From the NCBI RefSeq assembly GCF_001941445.1, contig NZ_CP009245.1, positions 767,992 through 831,991 on the forward strand: a stretch of DNA of 64,000 nt. Direction: 5' to 3'. Positions 33,518-42,152 of this stretch are shown here, one piece after another. A program made the position numbers and the translations under genes. Position 1 is the stretch's first letter; each line of letters starts with the position of its first letter. Source of the DNA: Corynebacterium aquilae DSM 44791 (lineage in GTDB: Bacteria > Actinomycetota > Actinomycetes > Mycobacteriales > Mycobacteriaceae). The notes beneath the pieces are model-generated. The model searched no databases, was not told where the DNA came from, and saw nothing but the letters and a program-made list of their open reading frames with translations.

Positions 33518-33901
33518 GTGCCCATTGGAAAAGTGAAATGGTTTGATGCCGAGCGTGGTTTCGGTTTCGTGACGAACCCCGGTGAAGAAGACTGCTTCGT
33601 CGGTGCCGCCGTGCTCCCCGACGGCGTTGAAGAGCTCGTCCCCGGACAGCGCATTGAATTCGACGTCGCCGAAGGTCGCCGCGGCCCCCAGGCGCTGCGC
33701 GTCGTCGTCCTCGACGAAGGGCCGCGTCGCCGCGCCTCCAAGTACACCCCCGAACAGCTCGCCGGCATGATCTCCGACATGGTGACCATGCTGGAAACCA
33801 AGGTGCAGCCCGACCTGCAGCAAGGCCGCCGCGTGGAGCGCAAGACCGGTCGCCAGGTCGCCGAGATCCTGCGCGCCGTCGCCAAGGAACTCGACGTCTA
33901 A
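33518..33901 (+). CDS. cspB: Cold-shock domain protein with C-terminal extension (CspB)
   Basis: A 127-residue protein. Residues 1-65 form a cold-shock domain with the RNP1 motif as ERGFGFV. RNP2 is altered: the usual FVHxxA reads FVGAAVL, so the histidine is absent. Residues 70-127 are a helical extension (YTPEQLAGMISDMVTMLETKVQPDLQQGRRVERKTGRQVAEILRAVAKELDV) not found in small Csp proteins but known in corynebacterial CspB. It starts with GTG at 33518, preceded by AGAAAGGA. It likely binds single-stranded RNA or DNA. A hairpin at 33942 ends the transcript. Confidence 0.92.
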   Translation: MPIGKVKWFDAERGFGFVTNPGEEDCFVGAAVLPDGVEELVPGQRIEFDVAEGRRGPQALRVVVLDEGPRRRASKYTPEQLAGMISDMVTMLETKVQPDLQQGRRVERKTGRQVAEILRAVAKELDV

Positions 33902-33941
33902 CCCACGCCAAACCCCCAAGCGCTACCCATAGCGCAGCGAA

Positions 33942-33977
33942 GTGGCCCCCGACTCCATATGAGGAATCGGGGGCCAC
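33942..33977. terminator. Bidirectional terminator between cspB and the DUF2771 gene
   Basis: A 15-bp stem with one mismatch (GTGGCCCCCGA / TCGGGGGCCAC core) between convergent genes. Confidence 0.75.
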
Positions 33978-34005
33978 ATGCATAAGTCTGGCCGACCGGC
34001 AGAAA

Positions 34006-34560
34006 CTACTTCTCTGGCGCCGGGGTCGCCGAGGCGTGCGCGAAAGCATCGTCGGTGCTCAACGACCACACCACCTCAAAGGGGGCCTCCTGCCCCTCAT
34101 CGTTTTGCCCCACCAGCAAAGACTTCACCTCAACCACCACTAGGCGGGGGCGGTGTCCATCCGAACCGTCAACCGCGTCAACCTCCACCGGGATGGTTGC
34201 TTCCTTAGCCTCATAGGCCTTGAAGTACTCCTCACCGCTGGCAGCCGGCTCGTCATAGACCTTCGTCAACGCCCAATCGTGGTCGTACACATCCTTCGGC
34301 AACACAAGCTTCACATCACCGGTTTTGCCAATCTTGAGCGACGGCACCGGATTCTCGGGGCACTTCTCACCCAGCTCACACGCCGTAAAAGGCGTCACCT
34401 CCACGGTATTGTCCCCGCTAGAAGCCTCAATGGCTAAAGACGCAGGGTTCGGTGCCGGACGATTATTCCACCAGTGCTGAAACACCACCGAAACGGTGAC
34501 CACCACTGCAACCGCAGCGACGAGAATGGCGAATTGGGTGAGATTTTTGCGGGCTGCCAT
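34006..34560 (-). CDS. DUF2771 family membrane-anchored protein
   Basis: A 184-residue protein with a single N-terminal membrane anchor (residues 9-29, FAILVAAVAVVVTVSVVFQHW) and an extracytoplasmic domain containing two cysteines in TACELGEKCPENP that could form a disulfide. It resembles the actinobacterial DUF2771 family; function unknown. The ATG at 34560 begins at the usual basic MAARKN; the frame to 34596 adds an unlikely extension. It is the gene next to the glutaminyl cyclase on the same strand, about 60 bases downstream. Confidence 0.8.
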   Translation of the reverse strand: MAARKNLTQFAILVAAVAVVVTVSVVFQHWWNNRPAPNPASLAIEASSGDNTVEVTPFTACELGEKCPENPVPSLKIGKTGDVKLVLPKDVYDHDWALTKVYDEPAASGEEYFKAYEAKEATIPVEVDAVDGSDGHRPRLVVVEVKSLLVGQNDEGQEAPFEVVWSLSTDDAFAHASATPAPEK

Positions 34561-34619
34561 AGGCACACAGTTTAGACACAAGTCGTGCACGCGCACAGGA
34601 AACCCCGCACACCCTGAAG

Positions 34620-35522
34620 CTATCCGGCCGAGGTGAAACGCACCTCATACATTTGGGGCCAGCGTTTTCCAGCCAACAAAAAACGATCCGAACCCGGAAT
34701 GTGCGCAATGCCATTGAGCACGTTGTTCCTGTCCGGCGCGGCATTCGACTTCAGGTTCGACGCGTCGATAACCGCCGTCACAGTCCCGGTGTCCAGGTCA
34801 ATGCGATAAATATCAGTGGTGAGGTAGCGGTTGGCATACACCACCCGGCGCCCCTTTTCGACGGTGCAATCAAGCTCGTTGAGTTTGTCGATCTCCTGGC
34901 CCTGCGACTGCACCATCACCCGTGAATCCTCCACGAAAGATTCCGGATCAATCAGGCGCAGCTGGTTGGTGCCATCCGACATGACCATCACAGAGTCGTC
35001 TTTGTCGAAACTGCACAGACCCCAGCCCTCCCCGGAGTAGCTGGCGGTCTGCACAACATCCAGCGTTGCGGCGTCGCGCTTAAAGGCGGTGCCCTGCCGC
35101 CACGTCAGCTGCCACAAAGTATCGCCAACCTGGGTGATTCCCTCCCCGAAGTACTTGTCCTCCAGGCGGGCTTGGGGCTGCCCGTGGTGCGCCGGGTCTT
35201 CCAGGGAAGTGGCGTATACCCCGGACTGGCCATGCCACCCGGTCGAGACCCACAACCTGTCCCCATCAAGCTCCAGGCCCTGTGTGAAGCTCGTCGGATC
35301 GAAAGGATGGGTTTTCACCACCGTGGTGGTCAGCCGCTCGGGCACCAGGTTCGGGTCGGGACCTTCTGCCGTTTGTGTGCAGCCACTGGCGACCAGCCCC
35401 ACCACGGCACAGCACGCCACCACCGCGCGGGAAATACCGAGCGGTGATGCGGGATCTGCGGGTGGCGTGGTCAAGTTTGCGGTGGGGGACAGGCCCAGAA
35501 TTGAACGCACTGTAGGGGGCAT
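34620..35522 (-). CDS. Glutaminyl-peptide cyclotransferase, probable lipoprotein
   Basis: A 300-residue bacterial-type (five-bladed propeller) glutaminyl cyclase, which converts N-terminal glutamine of exported proteins to pyroglutamate. A lipobox-like VGLVASGC near residue 48 suggests membrane anchoring outside the cell. Family sequences: FTQGLE, KYFGEGITQVGDTLWQLTW, GEGWGLCSF, LNELDC, YANRY, NVLNGIAHIPG and LLAGKRWPQMYEV. The 30-residue stretch before the hydrophobic segment is long, so a later start is possible. The gene is divergent from the DUF3027 gene, with 37 bases between starts. Confidence 0.88.
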   Translation of the reverse strand: MPPTVRSILGLSPTANLTTPPADPASPLGISRAVVACCAVVGLVASGCTQTAEGPDPNLVPERLTTTVVKTHPFDPTSFTQGLELDGDRLWVSTGWHGQSGVYATSLEDPAHHGQPQARLEDKYFGEGITQVGDTLWQLTWRQGTAFKRDAATLDVVQTASYSGEGWGLCSFDKDDSVMVMSDGTNQLRLIDPESFVEDSRVMVQSQGQEIDKLNELDCTVEKGRRVVYANRYLTTDIYRIDLDTGTVTAVIDASNLKSNAAPDRNNVLNGIAHIPGSDRFLLAGKRWPQMYEVRFTSAG

Positions 35523-35559
35523 GCGTTCTATCCTGCACCACGGAAGGCATAATGTCAGG

Positions 35560-36210
35560 GTGGCTAAGCGAAACGGACCCCTTTTTACACCTGATGCAAT
35601 CGAGGTGGCGCGCGCCGCCCTGGAGGAAATCGGACAGGTCGGCCGTCACCTTGGCATCCAAGCGCACAACAACGAGTGCGCCACCTTGCGCTTCGAGGCA
35701 TACGAGCCCGGCTATTCCGGATGGGAATGGCACGCCGTGCTGGCATGTGCCCCCGGCAGCGATCACCTCACTGTCAACGAGTTGGCGCTCATGCCGGGCA
35801 ACACCGCGCTGAAGGCCCCGGAATGGGTCCCCTATGACCAGCGCTTGCGCAAGGGGGACCTGCAGCCCGAAGCGCTGCTTCCGCCGAACCCCGATGATCC
35901 TCATTTGAAGGACAAAGACGGCCGGCTGGTGTTGAGCAAAAAAGGCGCAAAAGCTGCCCGGCAGCGTTGGGAACAGGGAAAGTTTGGCCCCCGTTCTGCC
36001 TACGCTCAGCACGCCGCGAATCCCTGCAGCAGCTGTGGCTACTTCCTGCCGCTGGGCAAGCCCATCGGTAAAGAATTCGGAATCTGCGCTAACGAATACG
36101 CAGCCGACGGCCATGTCGTCCACGAACGCAACGGCTGTGGCGCGCACACCCTCACCCCGATCGCCGAAAAGCACACCACCCTGGAGCCCTTCGACGACGA
36201 GCAGTATTAA
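35560..36210 (+). CDS. DUF3027 domain-containing protein
   Basis: A 216-residue soluble protein of the actinobacterial DUF3027 family (AKRNGPLFTPDAIEVARAALEEIGQVG at the N-terminus, EWHAVLACAPG and LMPGNTALKAPEWVPY in the middle). The C-terminal part has C-x-x-C (NPCSSCGY) plus further cysteines (GICANEYAADGHVV, NGCGAHT), which suggests a zinc-binding unit. I chose the GTG at 35560: CATAAT at 35549-35554 is a -10 element 5 bases upstream, implying a leaderless mRNA. An in-frame ATG at 35521 is the alternative. Function unknown. Confidence 0.82.
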   Translation: MAKRNGPLFTPDAIEVARAALEEIGQVGRHLGIQAHNNECATLRFEAYEPGYSGWEWHAVLACAPGSDHLTVNELALMPGNTALKAPEWVPYDQRLRKGDLQPEALLPPNPDDPHLKDKDGRLVLSKKGAKAARQRWEQGKFGPRSAYAQHAANPCSSCGYFLPLGKPIGKEFGICANEYAADGHVVHERNGCGAHTLTPIAEKHTTLEPFDDEQY

Positions 36211-36218
36211 ACGCCCAG

Positions 36219-36908
36219 CTAGCTCGGCTCCACGCTCTCGGCCTCGGCCCACAGCTGGCGGTTAATGGCCTCCACCTTCAGGGTTGTGGGGCGTGGCTGG
36301 GCGGTGGCGTACTCCAACAGTTGGGTGACCTGCTGAACCCCGTGGAAAGAGTTCGTCAGCAGCACTTCGCTGCTGCGCACCAGCTCGGGCGATAGCCCCT
36401 CGGGGTGGGATTCGACGTCGATGTCGAAACGATCGGTTAAATAGTTCAGCACCAGCGGGCGCATGGTGGGCGGCAGCGCACGCGGGTGGTCGCTGATGTG
36501 GATGGTGTTGTCTTTGAGCGCGAGCACCGAGGCGTGAATCGCCTCAATAACATGACCGCGCTCATCCACCAGCAGCGCTTCGTGGGCGCCGTGGGTTTGG
36601 GCCTTGTTTTTCAACTGCGCCAACCAATACAGGTCGGGGCCTTTGACCGTGGGGTTGATTCTTTCGTCTTTTTGCAGATGCCCCCACAGCGCAATTTTGT
36701 CTTTCACAGGGCGATCGGGACGGTGCTGCACCAGAAAAGTACCGGTGTCGCAGGTGATTTTGACGTTGAAGGTGCCCTTTTTGCGCAGCTCTTTTCGCAA
36801 TTGAGCCTCTTGCGCTTCACTCATGGGTTGGTAGGAGCGAAGGCGCTGAAGGTGGGCCGAAAAATTGCGCACTCGGCCGTCGATCATGCGAAAAGATGTC
36901 ACGGACAT
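36219..36908 (-). CDS. pabC: Aminotransferase class IV, probable 4-amino-4-deoxychorismate lyase
   Basis: A 229-residue fold-type IV PLP enzyme that probably removes pyruvate from aminodeoxychorismate to give p-aminobenzoate for folate. The Lys in LAQLKNKAQTHGAHEALLVDERGHVIEA is the likely PLP lysine, and the C-terminal LLTNSFHGVQQVTQL fits the family. The segment after the lysine is less conserved than in classical PabC. It lies 98 bases downstream of pabAB on the same strand, the usual arrangement. Its stop is only 8 bases from the convergent DUF3027 gene. Branched-chain or D-amino-acid aminotransferase activity is less likely given the context. Confidence 0.85.
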   Translation of the reverse strand: MSVTSFRMIDGRVRNFSAHLQRLRSYQPMSEAQEAQLRKELRKKGTFNVKITCDTGTFLVQHRPDRPVKDKIALWGHLQKDERINPTVKGPDLYWLAQLKNKAQTHGAHEALLVDERGHVIEAIHASVLALKDNTIHISDHPRALPPTMRPLVLNYLTDRFDIDVESHPEGLSPELVRSSEVLLTNSFHGVQQVTQLLEYATAQPRPTTLKVEAINRQLWAEAESVEPS

Positions 36909-37006
36909 GGTCTGTGTTGACTCCTGGGTGAATCCGTTGTGCGGCGCGCCGGAACACGGCGCGGCACTCCTAGCATTCCGTTAAAAATGGGGGCTGGTTC
37001 GGGATG

Positions 37007-38680
37007 CTAGGACGTGCCGCGGATCGGGTGACCGCATAAAAGCTCGAATGGTAAAAGCTTAACCCGAACCTCGTCGTATTCCTCGTCGGGTTTGCTCAGC
37101 CGGGTGATTGCCCCACCGGCGCCGTATTCGAGGAGGTTTCCGGTGCGCACGGCGGTACGAATCAGCATGCTGAAGTCCATGTGCTCGCCGTGGAGGTAGC
37201 CCATGATGCCGGAGTAAAACCCGCGCGGTGCCCCTTCGAGCTCGGCGAGGATTTCCATGGATCGCTGCTTTGGTGCGCCGGTCATGGAACCGCCGGGGAA
37301 GGCCCGCATGAGGGCGGTGGCCGGGTCGGTGTGCAGTTGCCCGGTGATGGTGGAGACCAGTTGGTGCACTCGCGGATAGGAGTGCAGGGCCGCGCAGTGT
37401 TCCACAACGATGGAGTGGCGTTGGCAGCTGCGGTGGAGATCGTTGCGCAACACATCCACAATCATGAGGTTTTCTGCATGGTCTTTGGCGCTGTTGGCCA
37501 ACTCCGCCGCCAGCGCTGCGTCTTCTTCCTCGGTGGCGCCCCGCGGGCGGGTGCCTTTGATGGGCTGGGCGCGAATGGTGCCATCGTGGGCGTCGATGAA
37601 ACGCTCCGGGGAGGCGGAGATGATGCTGACGGTGGGACTAATCAGCAGACCCGCCATGGGGGCAGCTACCCGGGAGCGCAGTGCTTGGTAGAGCGCCAGA
37701 TCTTCCGCGGGGCCGATGGGGGTTCCATCGGTGTCGATGGTGGCGGTGGCTTTAGTGGTTAAACACAGCTCATAGGACTGGCCGTGGGTGATTGCTTCTT
37801 GGGCGCGGGCGACGAGCTGGGTGTATTGCTCGCGGCTGTGTGCGATCTGTGGGGCGCTGATCTTTGGGCATGCGGTGGGCAGGTGGGAGTCGTCGAGCAG
37901 GTTGGGCAGCACGATGAACTGCTCGGCGTGGAAGAACACCTGTTGGTCCGCGTCGAGGTCGGTGGAGCCGTCGCGGAGGCCATTGGCTTCATAGGTCAGG
38001 GCTCCCACGATGGGTGCGGCGGTGGGGGAGGCGTCGCCGAGGGGAAGCGTGGTGGGGGTGCGTCCGGCGGCGATGGTGGTGCGGCCTTCGAATTCGAGCC
38101 ACGCGAAGTAGGGGTAGTGCTGCGCCCATTGGAAGGGGTTGAGTGCTTTCCACAGCATGTCGCCCAGGATGGTGGCGCCACCTTGGGTGCCGTGGGATTC
38201 GGGGTGGAATTGCACCCCGTAGTGCGGCTTGGTGGCGTGCGCGAGCGCCATGACGGTGCTGTCTTCGGCGCGTGCCAGGATGTTCAGGCCGAGCTGTTCG
38301 AAGGTGCTTCCCGCGGGTTCGGTGACATCGAGGGAGTGGTAGCGGGTGACCTCGTAGTGCTGGCCTTGGTAGGTGATAGTGCTGGTGAGGCCGTGCATGG
38401 GGTTGGCTGCCACGTCGACGACGGCTCCGGCCTCATGGGCGATCATTTGGTGCCCGAGGCAGACGCCGACGACGGGGCGGCCGGAGTGGAGTGCAGCGCG
38501 GGCTGCCGGCAGGTCGTCGGCGGGGTGGCCGGGGCCGGGGGAGATGATGTAGCAGTCGGCGTCGGGGAGTTCGGCGTCGCGGTCGATGATTGTCGGGTAG
38601 ACCCCGATGGCGGTATCGACGAGGTCTGCCAACAGGTGGGTGAAGGAGTCGTGGTTATCAATCAGGACGATGCGGGTCAC
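37007..38680 (-). CDS. pabAB: Fused aminodeoxychorismate synthase (PabA-PabB)
   Basis: A 557-residue fusion. Residues 1-190 are the glutamine amidotransferase (PabA), with the nucleophile Cys in GVCLGHQ, the oxyanion GPGHP and the catalytic His-x-Glu in GVQFHPES. Residues 210-557 are the chorismate-using PabB, with PIKGTRPRG (the lysine marking PabB rather than anthranilate synthase), ENLMIVDVLRNDL and PGGSMTGAPK. It makes aminodeoxychorismate for folate synthesis. The likely start is GTG at 38680. The fused form is known in corynebacteria. It precedes pabC on the same strand. Confidence 0.95.
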   Translation of the reverse strand: MTRIVLIDNHDSFTHLLADLVDTAIGVYPTIIDRDAELPDADCYIISPGPGHPADDLPAARAALHSGRPVVGVCLGHQMIAHEAGAVVDVAANPMHGLTSTITYQGQHYEVTRYHSLDVTEPAGSTFEQLGLNILARAEDSTVMALAHATKPHYGVQFHPESHGTQGGATILGDMLWKALNPFQWAQHYPYFAWLEFEGRTTIAAGRTPTTLPLGDASPTAAPIVGALTYEANGLRDGSTDLDADQQVFFHAEQFIVLPNLLDDSHLPTACPKISAPQIAHSREQYTQLVARAQEAITHGQSYELCLTTKATATIDTDGTPIGPAEDLALYQALRSRVAAPMAGLLISPTVSIISASPERFIDAHDGTIRAQPIKGTRPRGATEEEDAALAAELANSAKDHAENLMIVDVLRNDLHRSCQRHSIVVEHCAALHSYPRVHQLVSTITGQLHTDPATALMRAFPGGSMTGAPKQRSMEILAELEGAPRGFYSGIMGYLHGEHMDFSMLIRTAVRTGNLLEYGAGGAITRLSKPDEEYDEVRVKLLPFELLCGHPIRGTS

Positions 38681-38772
38681 ATGGGGGAGTCTATAAGTTG
38701 GCGAACTGGGGCGTGAGGTGGGATTGTTGTCAAGGCACTGTCACGCATCTTTTCTCTTTAAAGGAGACGCCC

Positions 38773-40221
38773 ATGAGCGCGCCCCCCGCGCCGAACGCTG
38801 TTGACCGCTTTTTTAGCATCACTGAACGAGGCTCAACGATCGGCACGGAAATCCGTGCCGGTGTTGTCACGTTCTTCGCAATGGCGTACATCATCATTTT
38901 GAATCCCCTGATCATCGGCACGACCACCGACCGTGATGGGGTCTCCCTCGGTATTCCTAAGGTTGCTGCGGCGACGGCTTTGACCGCCGGCGTGATGACC
39001 ATCCTGTTTGGTCTTCTTGCCCGCTATCCCTTCGGTATTGCCACGGGTTTGGGTATCAACACTCTTGTCGCTGTCACTCTTGTCGCCACGGAGGGCCTGA
39101 CCTGGCCTGAGGCGATGGGTTTGGTGGTCATTGACGGCATCATCATTGTGATTTTGGCGGTCAGTGGTTTCCGTGTCGCGGTGTTTAGGGCGATCCCTGC
39201 CGAGCTGAAGTCCGCGATGGGCGTCGGCATTGGCCTGTTTATCGCCTTTATTGGTTTGGTGGACTCTGGTTTCGTGCGCCGTATTCCGGACGCTGCGGGT
39301 ACTACTGTCCCGGTGAGTTTGGGCATTAACGGTTCGATTGCATCCTGGCCGACGTTTGTGTTCGTGTGTGGCTTGGTGATTTGTGGTGTGCTGGTTGCGC
39401 GCGGTACTCGCGGTGGCTTGTTCATCGGCATCGTGGTGACCACCATCATCGGCATGATCGTGGAGTCTATGACCCACGCTGGCCCGTCCTTTGTGGACGG
39501 TAAGCCGAACCCGCAGGGCTGGAATTTTGCGGTTCCGACGCTGCCTGATTCTTTTGGTGGCCTGCCTGATTTGTCCATTGTGGGCAAGGTGGATCTGTTG
39601 GGGGCGTTTGTGCACGTCGGTGTGCTTAGTGCTTCTTTGCTGGTGTTCACCCTGGTGTTGGCGAACTTCTTCGACGCGATGGGCACGATGACCGCATTGG
39701 GTAAGCAGGCTGGTTTGGCCGGCGAGGACGGCACTTTGCCGGACATGAAGAAGGCCCTGGTGGTTGAGGGTATGGGCGCGATCGCCGGTGGCGTGTCGTC
39801 CTCGTCCTCGTCGACGGTGTACATCGATTCCGCGGCGGGTATCGCCGATGGTGCGCGCACTGGTTTGGCGAATGTGGTGACAGGTTCGCTGTTTTTGGCG
39901 GCCATGTTCCTAACCCCGCTGTATGAGATTGTTCCCATTGAGGCGGCCGCGCCGGTGTTGGTTGTGGTGGGCGCGATGATGATGGGGCAGATCAAGGATA
40001 TTGATTTCTCCCGTTTCGATATCGCGTTGCCGGCGTTTTTGACGATCGTCGTGATGCCGTTTACCTACTCCATCGCTAACGGTATTGGTGTCGGCTTTAT
40101 CGCTTATGTGCTGCTGGCTGCTGCCCGTGGCCGTGCACGTGAGGTGCACTGGCTGTTGTGGGTGATTGCGGTGCTGTTCATGGCGTACTTCACCATCGAT
40201 CCCATTATGAGCTTGCGCTAA
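38773..40221 (+). CDS. AzgA/PbuG-type purine permease
   Basis: A 482-residue NCS2-related permease of the hypoxanthine/guanine/adenine (AzgA-like) group, with about 13 membrane segments. Signatures: RAGVVTFFAMAYIIILNP near the N-terminus, FFDAMGTMTALGKQAG, and the diagnostic SSSSSTVYIDSAAGIADGARTGLANVVTG. The ATG at 38773 has AAGGAG 7 bases upstream. The stop overlaps the start of the following methyltransferase by one base (TAATG), so the two are translationally coupled. Substrate range among purines cannot be read from sequence. Confidence 0.9.
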   Translation: MSAPPAPNAVDRFFSITERGSTIGTEIRAGVVTFFAMAYIIILNPLIIGTTTDRDGVSLGIPKVAAATALTAGVMTILFGLLARYPFGIATGLGINTLVAVTLVATEGLTWPEAMGLVVIDGIIIVILAVSGFRVAVFRAIPAELKSAMGVGIGLFIAFIGLVDSGFVRRIPDAAGTTVPVSLGINGSIASWPTFVFVCGLVICGVLVARGTRGGLFIGIVVTTIIGMIVESMTHAGPSFVDGKPNPQGWNFAVPTLPDSFGGLPDLSIVGKVDLLGAFVHVGVLSASLLVFTLVLANFFDAMGTMTALGKQAGLAGEDGTLPDMKKALVVEGMGAIAGGVSSSSSSTVYIDSAAGIADGARTGLANVVTGSLFLAAMFLTPLYEIVPIEAAAPVLVVVGAMMMGQIKDIDFSRFDIALPAFLTIVVMPFTYSIANGIGVGFIAYVLLAAARGRAREVHWLLWVIAVLFMAYFTIDPIMSLR

Positions 40222-41048
40222 TGGTGTCTGTGATTCGGATTGAGGATCCGCTGGATCCGCGCCTGGATGATTACCGGGATTTGAACCGCAGTGATTCCCG
40301 CCCGGATCTTCCGGGCGGGAAGGGCTTGGTCATTGCCGAGGGCTTGTTGGTGGTTCCGCGTTTGTGTCAGTCGCGTTTCCCGGTGCGTAGCGTCGTCGGG
40401 TTTGGTTCGCGGTTGGCGAGCTTTATCGACGAGTTTGGCGATCCGGGGGTGCCGGTCTATGAGGTGACGCGCGAGGTGTTGGCGCAGGTTGCCGGTTTTG
40501 ATTTGCACCGGGGTTTGTTGTGCGCTGCGGATCGTGCGCCGGCGTTGTCGGTGGATGAGGTGTTGGAGGGGGCTCGCAGCGTGGTGGTGTTGGAGGGGGT
40601 GGGCGACCACGAGAACATTGGCAGTATTTTCCGTAATGCTGCTGGTTTGGGGGTGGATGCTGTGTTGTTTGGGGCGGGGTGCGCTGATCCTTTGTATCGG
40701 CGTGTGGTGCGCGTGTCCATGGGGCATGTGTTGCGTTTGCCTTTTGCCCACATGGAGGGCACCCGTACGACCTGGCAGCGTGGCTTGGATGAGTTGAAGC
40801 AGCGGGGTTTTACGGTGGTGAGTTTGACTCCGGATCCGGCTGCGGTGCATCTTGCGGAGGCTATGGCTGGGGCTGAGAAGGTGGCGTTGTTGTTGGGCGC
40901 CGAGGGGCCTGGTTTGACGGAGCATGCGATGCGTGCGACTGATGTGCGGGCCCGGATTCCGATGGCCCCGGGCACGGATTCTTTGAACGTGGCGACCGCT
41001 GGTGCGGTGGCGTTTTATGAACGTGATCGGGCGCTGCGGTTGGGCTAG
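40221..41048 (+). CDS. TrmH/SpoU family RNA 2'-O-methyltransferase
   Basis: A 275-residue SPOUT-type methyltransferase acting on tRNA or rRNA. The N-terminal substrate-binding part (VIAEGLLVVPRLCQSRF) precedes the knotted catalytic domain with motif 1 (GDHENIGSIFRNAAGLGVDAVLF), motif 2 (LLLGAEGPGLTEHAM) and motif 3 (IPMAPGTDSLNVATAGAVAFYE). The ATG at 40221 overlaps the permease stop. A GTG at 40224 is an alternative. Specific target base is unknown. Confidence 0.92.
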   Translation: MVSVIRIEDPLDPRLDDYRDLNRSDSRPDLPGGKGLVIAEGLLVVPRLCQSRFPVRSVVGFGSRLASFIDEFGDPGVPVYEVTREVLAQVAGFDLHRGLLCAADRAPALSVDEVLEGARSVVVLEGVGDHENIGSIFRNAAGLGVDAVLFGAGCADPLYRRVVRVSMGHVLRLPFAHMEGTRTTWQRGLDELKQRGFTVVSLTPDPAAVHLAEAMAGAEKVALLLGAEGPGLTEHAMRATDVRARIPMAPGTDSLNVATAGAVAFYERDRALRLG

Positions 41049-41067
41049 CCCCAGCATGCATGCGTGC

Positions 41068-41110
41068 GCGGCCTGAAAAAATTCCCGCTGGTGTGGGGTT
41101 TTCAGGCCGC
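41068..41110 (+). terminator. Hairpin after the methyltransferase gene
   Basis: A 12-bp perfect stem (GCGGCCTGAAAA and complement) with a 19-nt loop, between convergent genes. Confidence 0.6.
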
Positions 41111-41132
41111 GTGTGCGTGTGTGGGGTGGTGT

Positions 41133-42110
41133 TTAGTGGGTGGTGGGGGTGTCGTCGGTGGGGGGTGAATCGGTGTCGGGGAGGTCGCCGGCGAGGATGT
41201 CTTCGGGGTCGAGGGGGGTTTCGGGGCGGGTTTTGTGGGGGCGTTGTGGGGGCGCGGTGCCGATGATGGTGGCGGCTTTGTTGCGGGCTGCGTGCAGGCT
41301 GTTGCGGGTGGCGGTGAGGAAGTTGTGGGAGCTGCGCCGGATTTTGTCTTTGGTGCGTTCCAGGTTGCTTTCGAGCTCGTCGAGGGGTTGCCCGTCGTAG
41401 TTTTCGTAGTCGTCGTAGTCGCGGTCTTGGGCGAGGCCGAGTTTGGTGCTGGCGGCGGTGACCATGACGCCGATGCTGGGGGGCCGGTTGGGGGCGACTT
41501 TGGGTTGTTTGCGGCCGTCGATGGCGAAGGCTGCGACGTGGATTGGGGGGTGGGTGGAGTTCAGGTCGACGCCGATCCAGGCGCGTTCGGCGGCGCGTGC
41601 CAGTTCGGCGGGGGCGAAGGGCAGGGTGATGGAGCTGCGGGCGTTGCTGTTGGGGTGTTCGCCGGACCAGTAGGGCGCTTCGAAGGTGCCGGGCAGGCCG
41701 GTGTCTTCGAGAACTTGGTCGGGTAGGGCGCTGAGGGCTCTTTTGAGGGTGTTGCCTTGGAGGTGGGCGAAGGCGCCGAAGCCGTCGTTGATGCGCCAGG
41801 CGATGGCGTAGGTGTCGGCGGCGGGGACGGAGGAGAGCAGCCAGCTGGGCAGCTGGGTGATTCTTTCGATGTCTTCCAGGGCGGTGTGGACGACGGTCAC
41901 TCCGGGGAATCCGCCGATGTAGAATTCGCCTTTTCCGGCGGCGGCGGAGCGGTTCATGGTGAATTCGCCGATGGGGGTGATGGGCCAGCGGGGGTTGAGC
42001 AGCGCGAGATATTTGCGGCCGAATCCTCGGTCGGCGGGGCCTGCGGAGGCGATGACCGATTCGGGGTCGGCGGCCGTGACAAACCAGACGGTGACGTGGG
42101 TCAGCGACAC
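41133..42110 (-). CDS. DUF6928-like conserved protein
   Basis: A 325-residue protein. The first 220 residues form a compact domain (THVTVWFVTAADPESVIASAGPADRGFGRKYLALLNPRWPITPIGEFTMN) that resembles the actinobacterial DUF6928 family. The remainder is acidic, charged and proline-rich, probably disordered (DYDDYENYDGQPLDELESNLERTKDKIRRS ... DTDSPPTDDTPTTH). The GTG start at 42110 has AGGAGAG 8 bases upstream. It lies 42 bases downstream of sepH and may be in one operon with it. Function unknown. Confidence 0.7.
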   Translation of the reverse strand: MSLTHVTVWFVTAADPESVIASAGPADRGFGRKYLALLNPRWPITPIGEFTMNRSAAAGKGEFYIGGFPGVTVVHTALEDIERITQLPSWLLSSVPAADTYAIAWRINDGFGAFAHLQGNTLKRALSALPDQVLEDTGLPGTFEAPYWSGEHPNSNARSSITLPFAPAELARAAERAWIGVDLNSTHPPIHVAAFAIDGRKQPKVAPNRPPSIGVMVTAASTKLGLAQDRDYDDYENYDGQPLDELESNLERTKDKIRRSSHNFLTATRNSLHAARNKAATIIGTAPPQRPHKTRPETPLDPEDILAGDLPDTDSPPTDDTPTTH

Positions 42111-42152
42111 GGTGGCTGCTCTCCTAGGGGTGCTGGTGTGGTGGGGGTGGGG

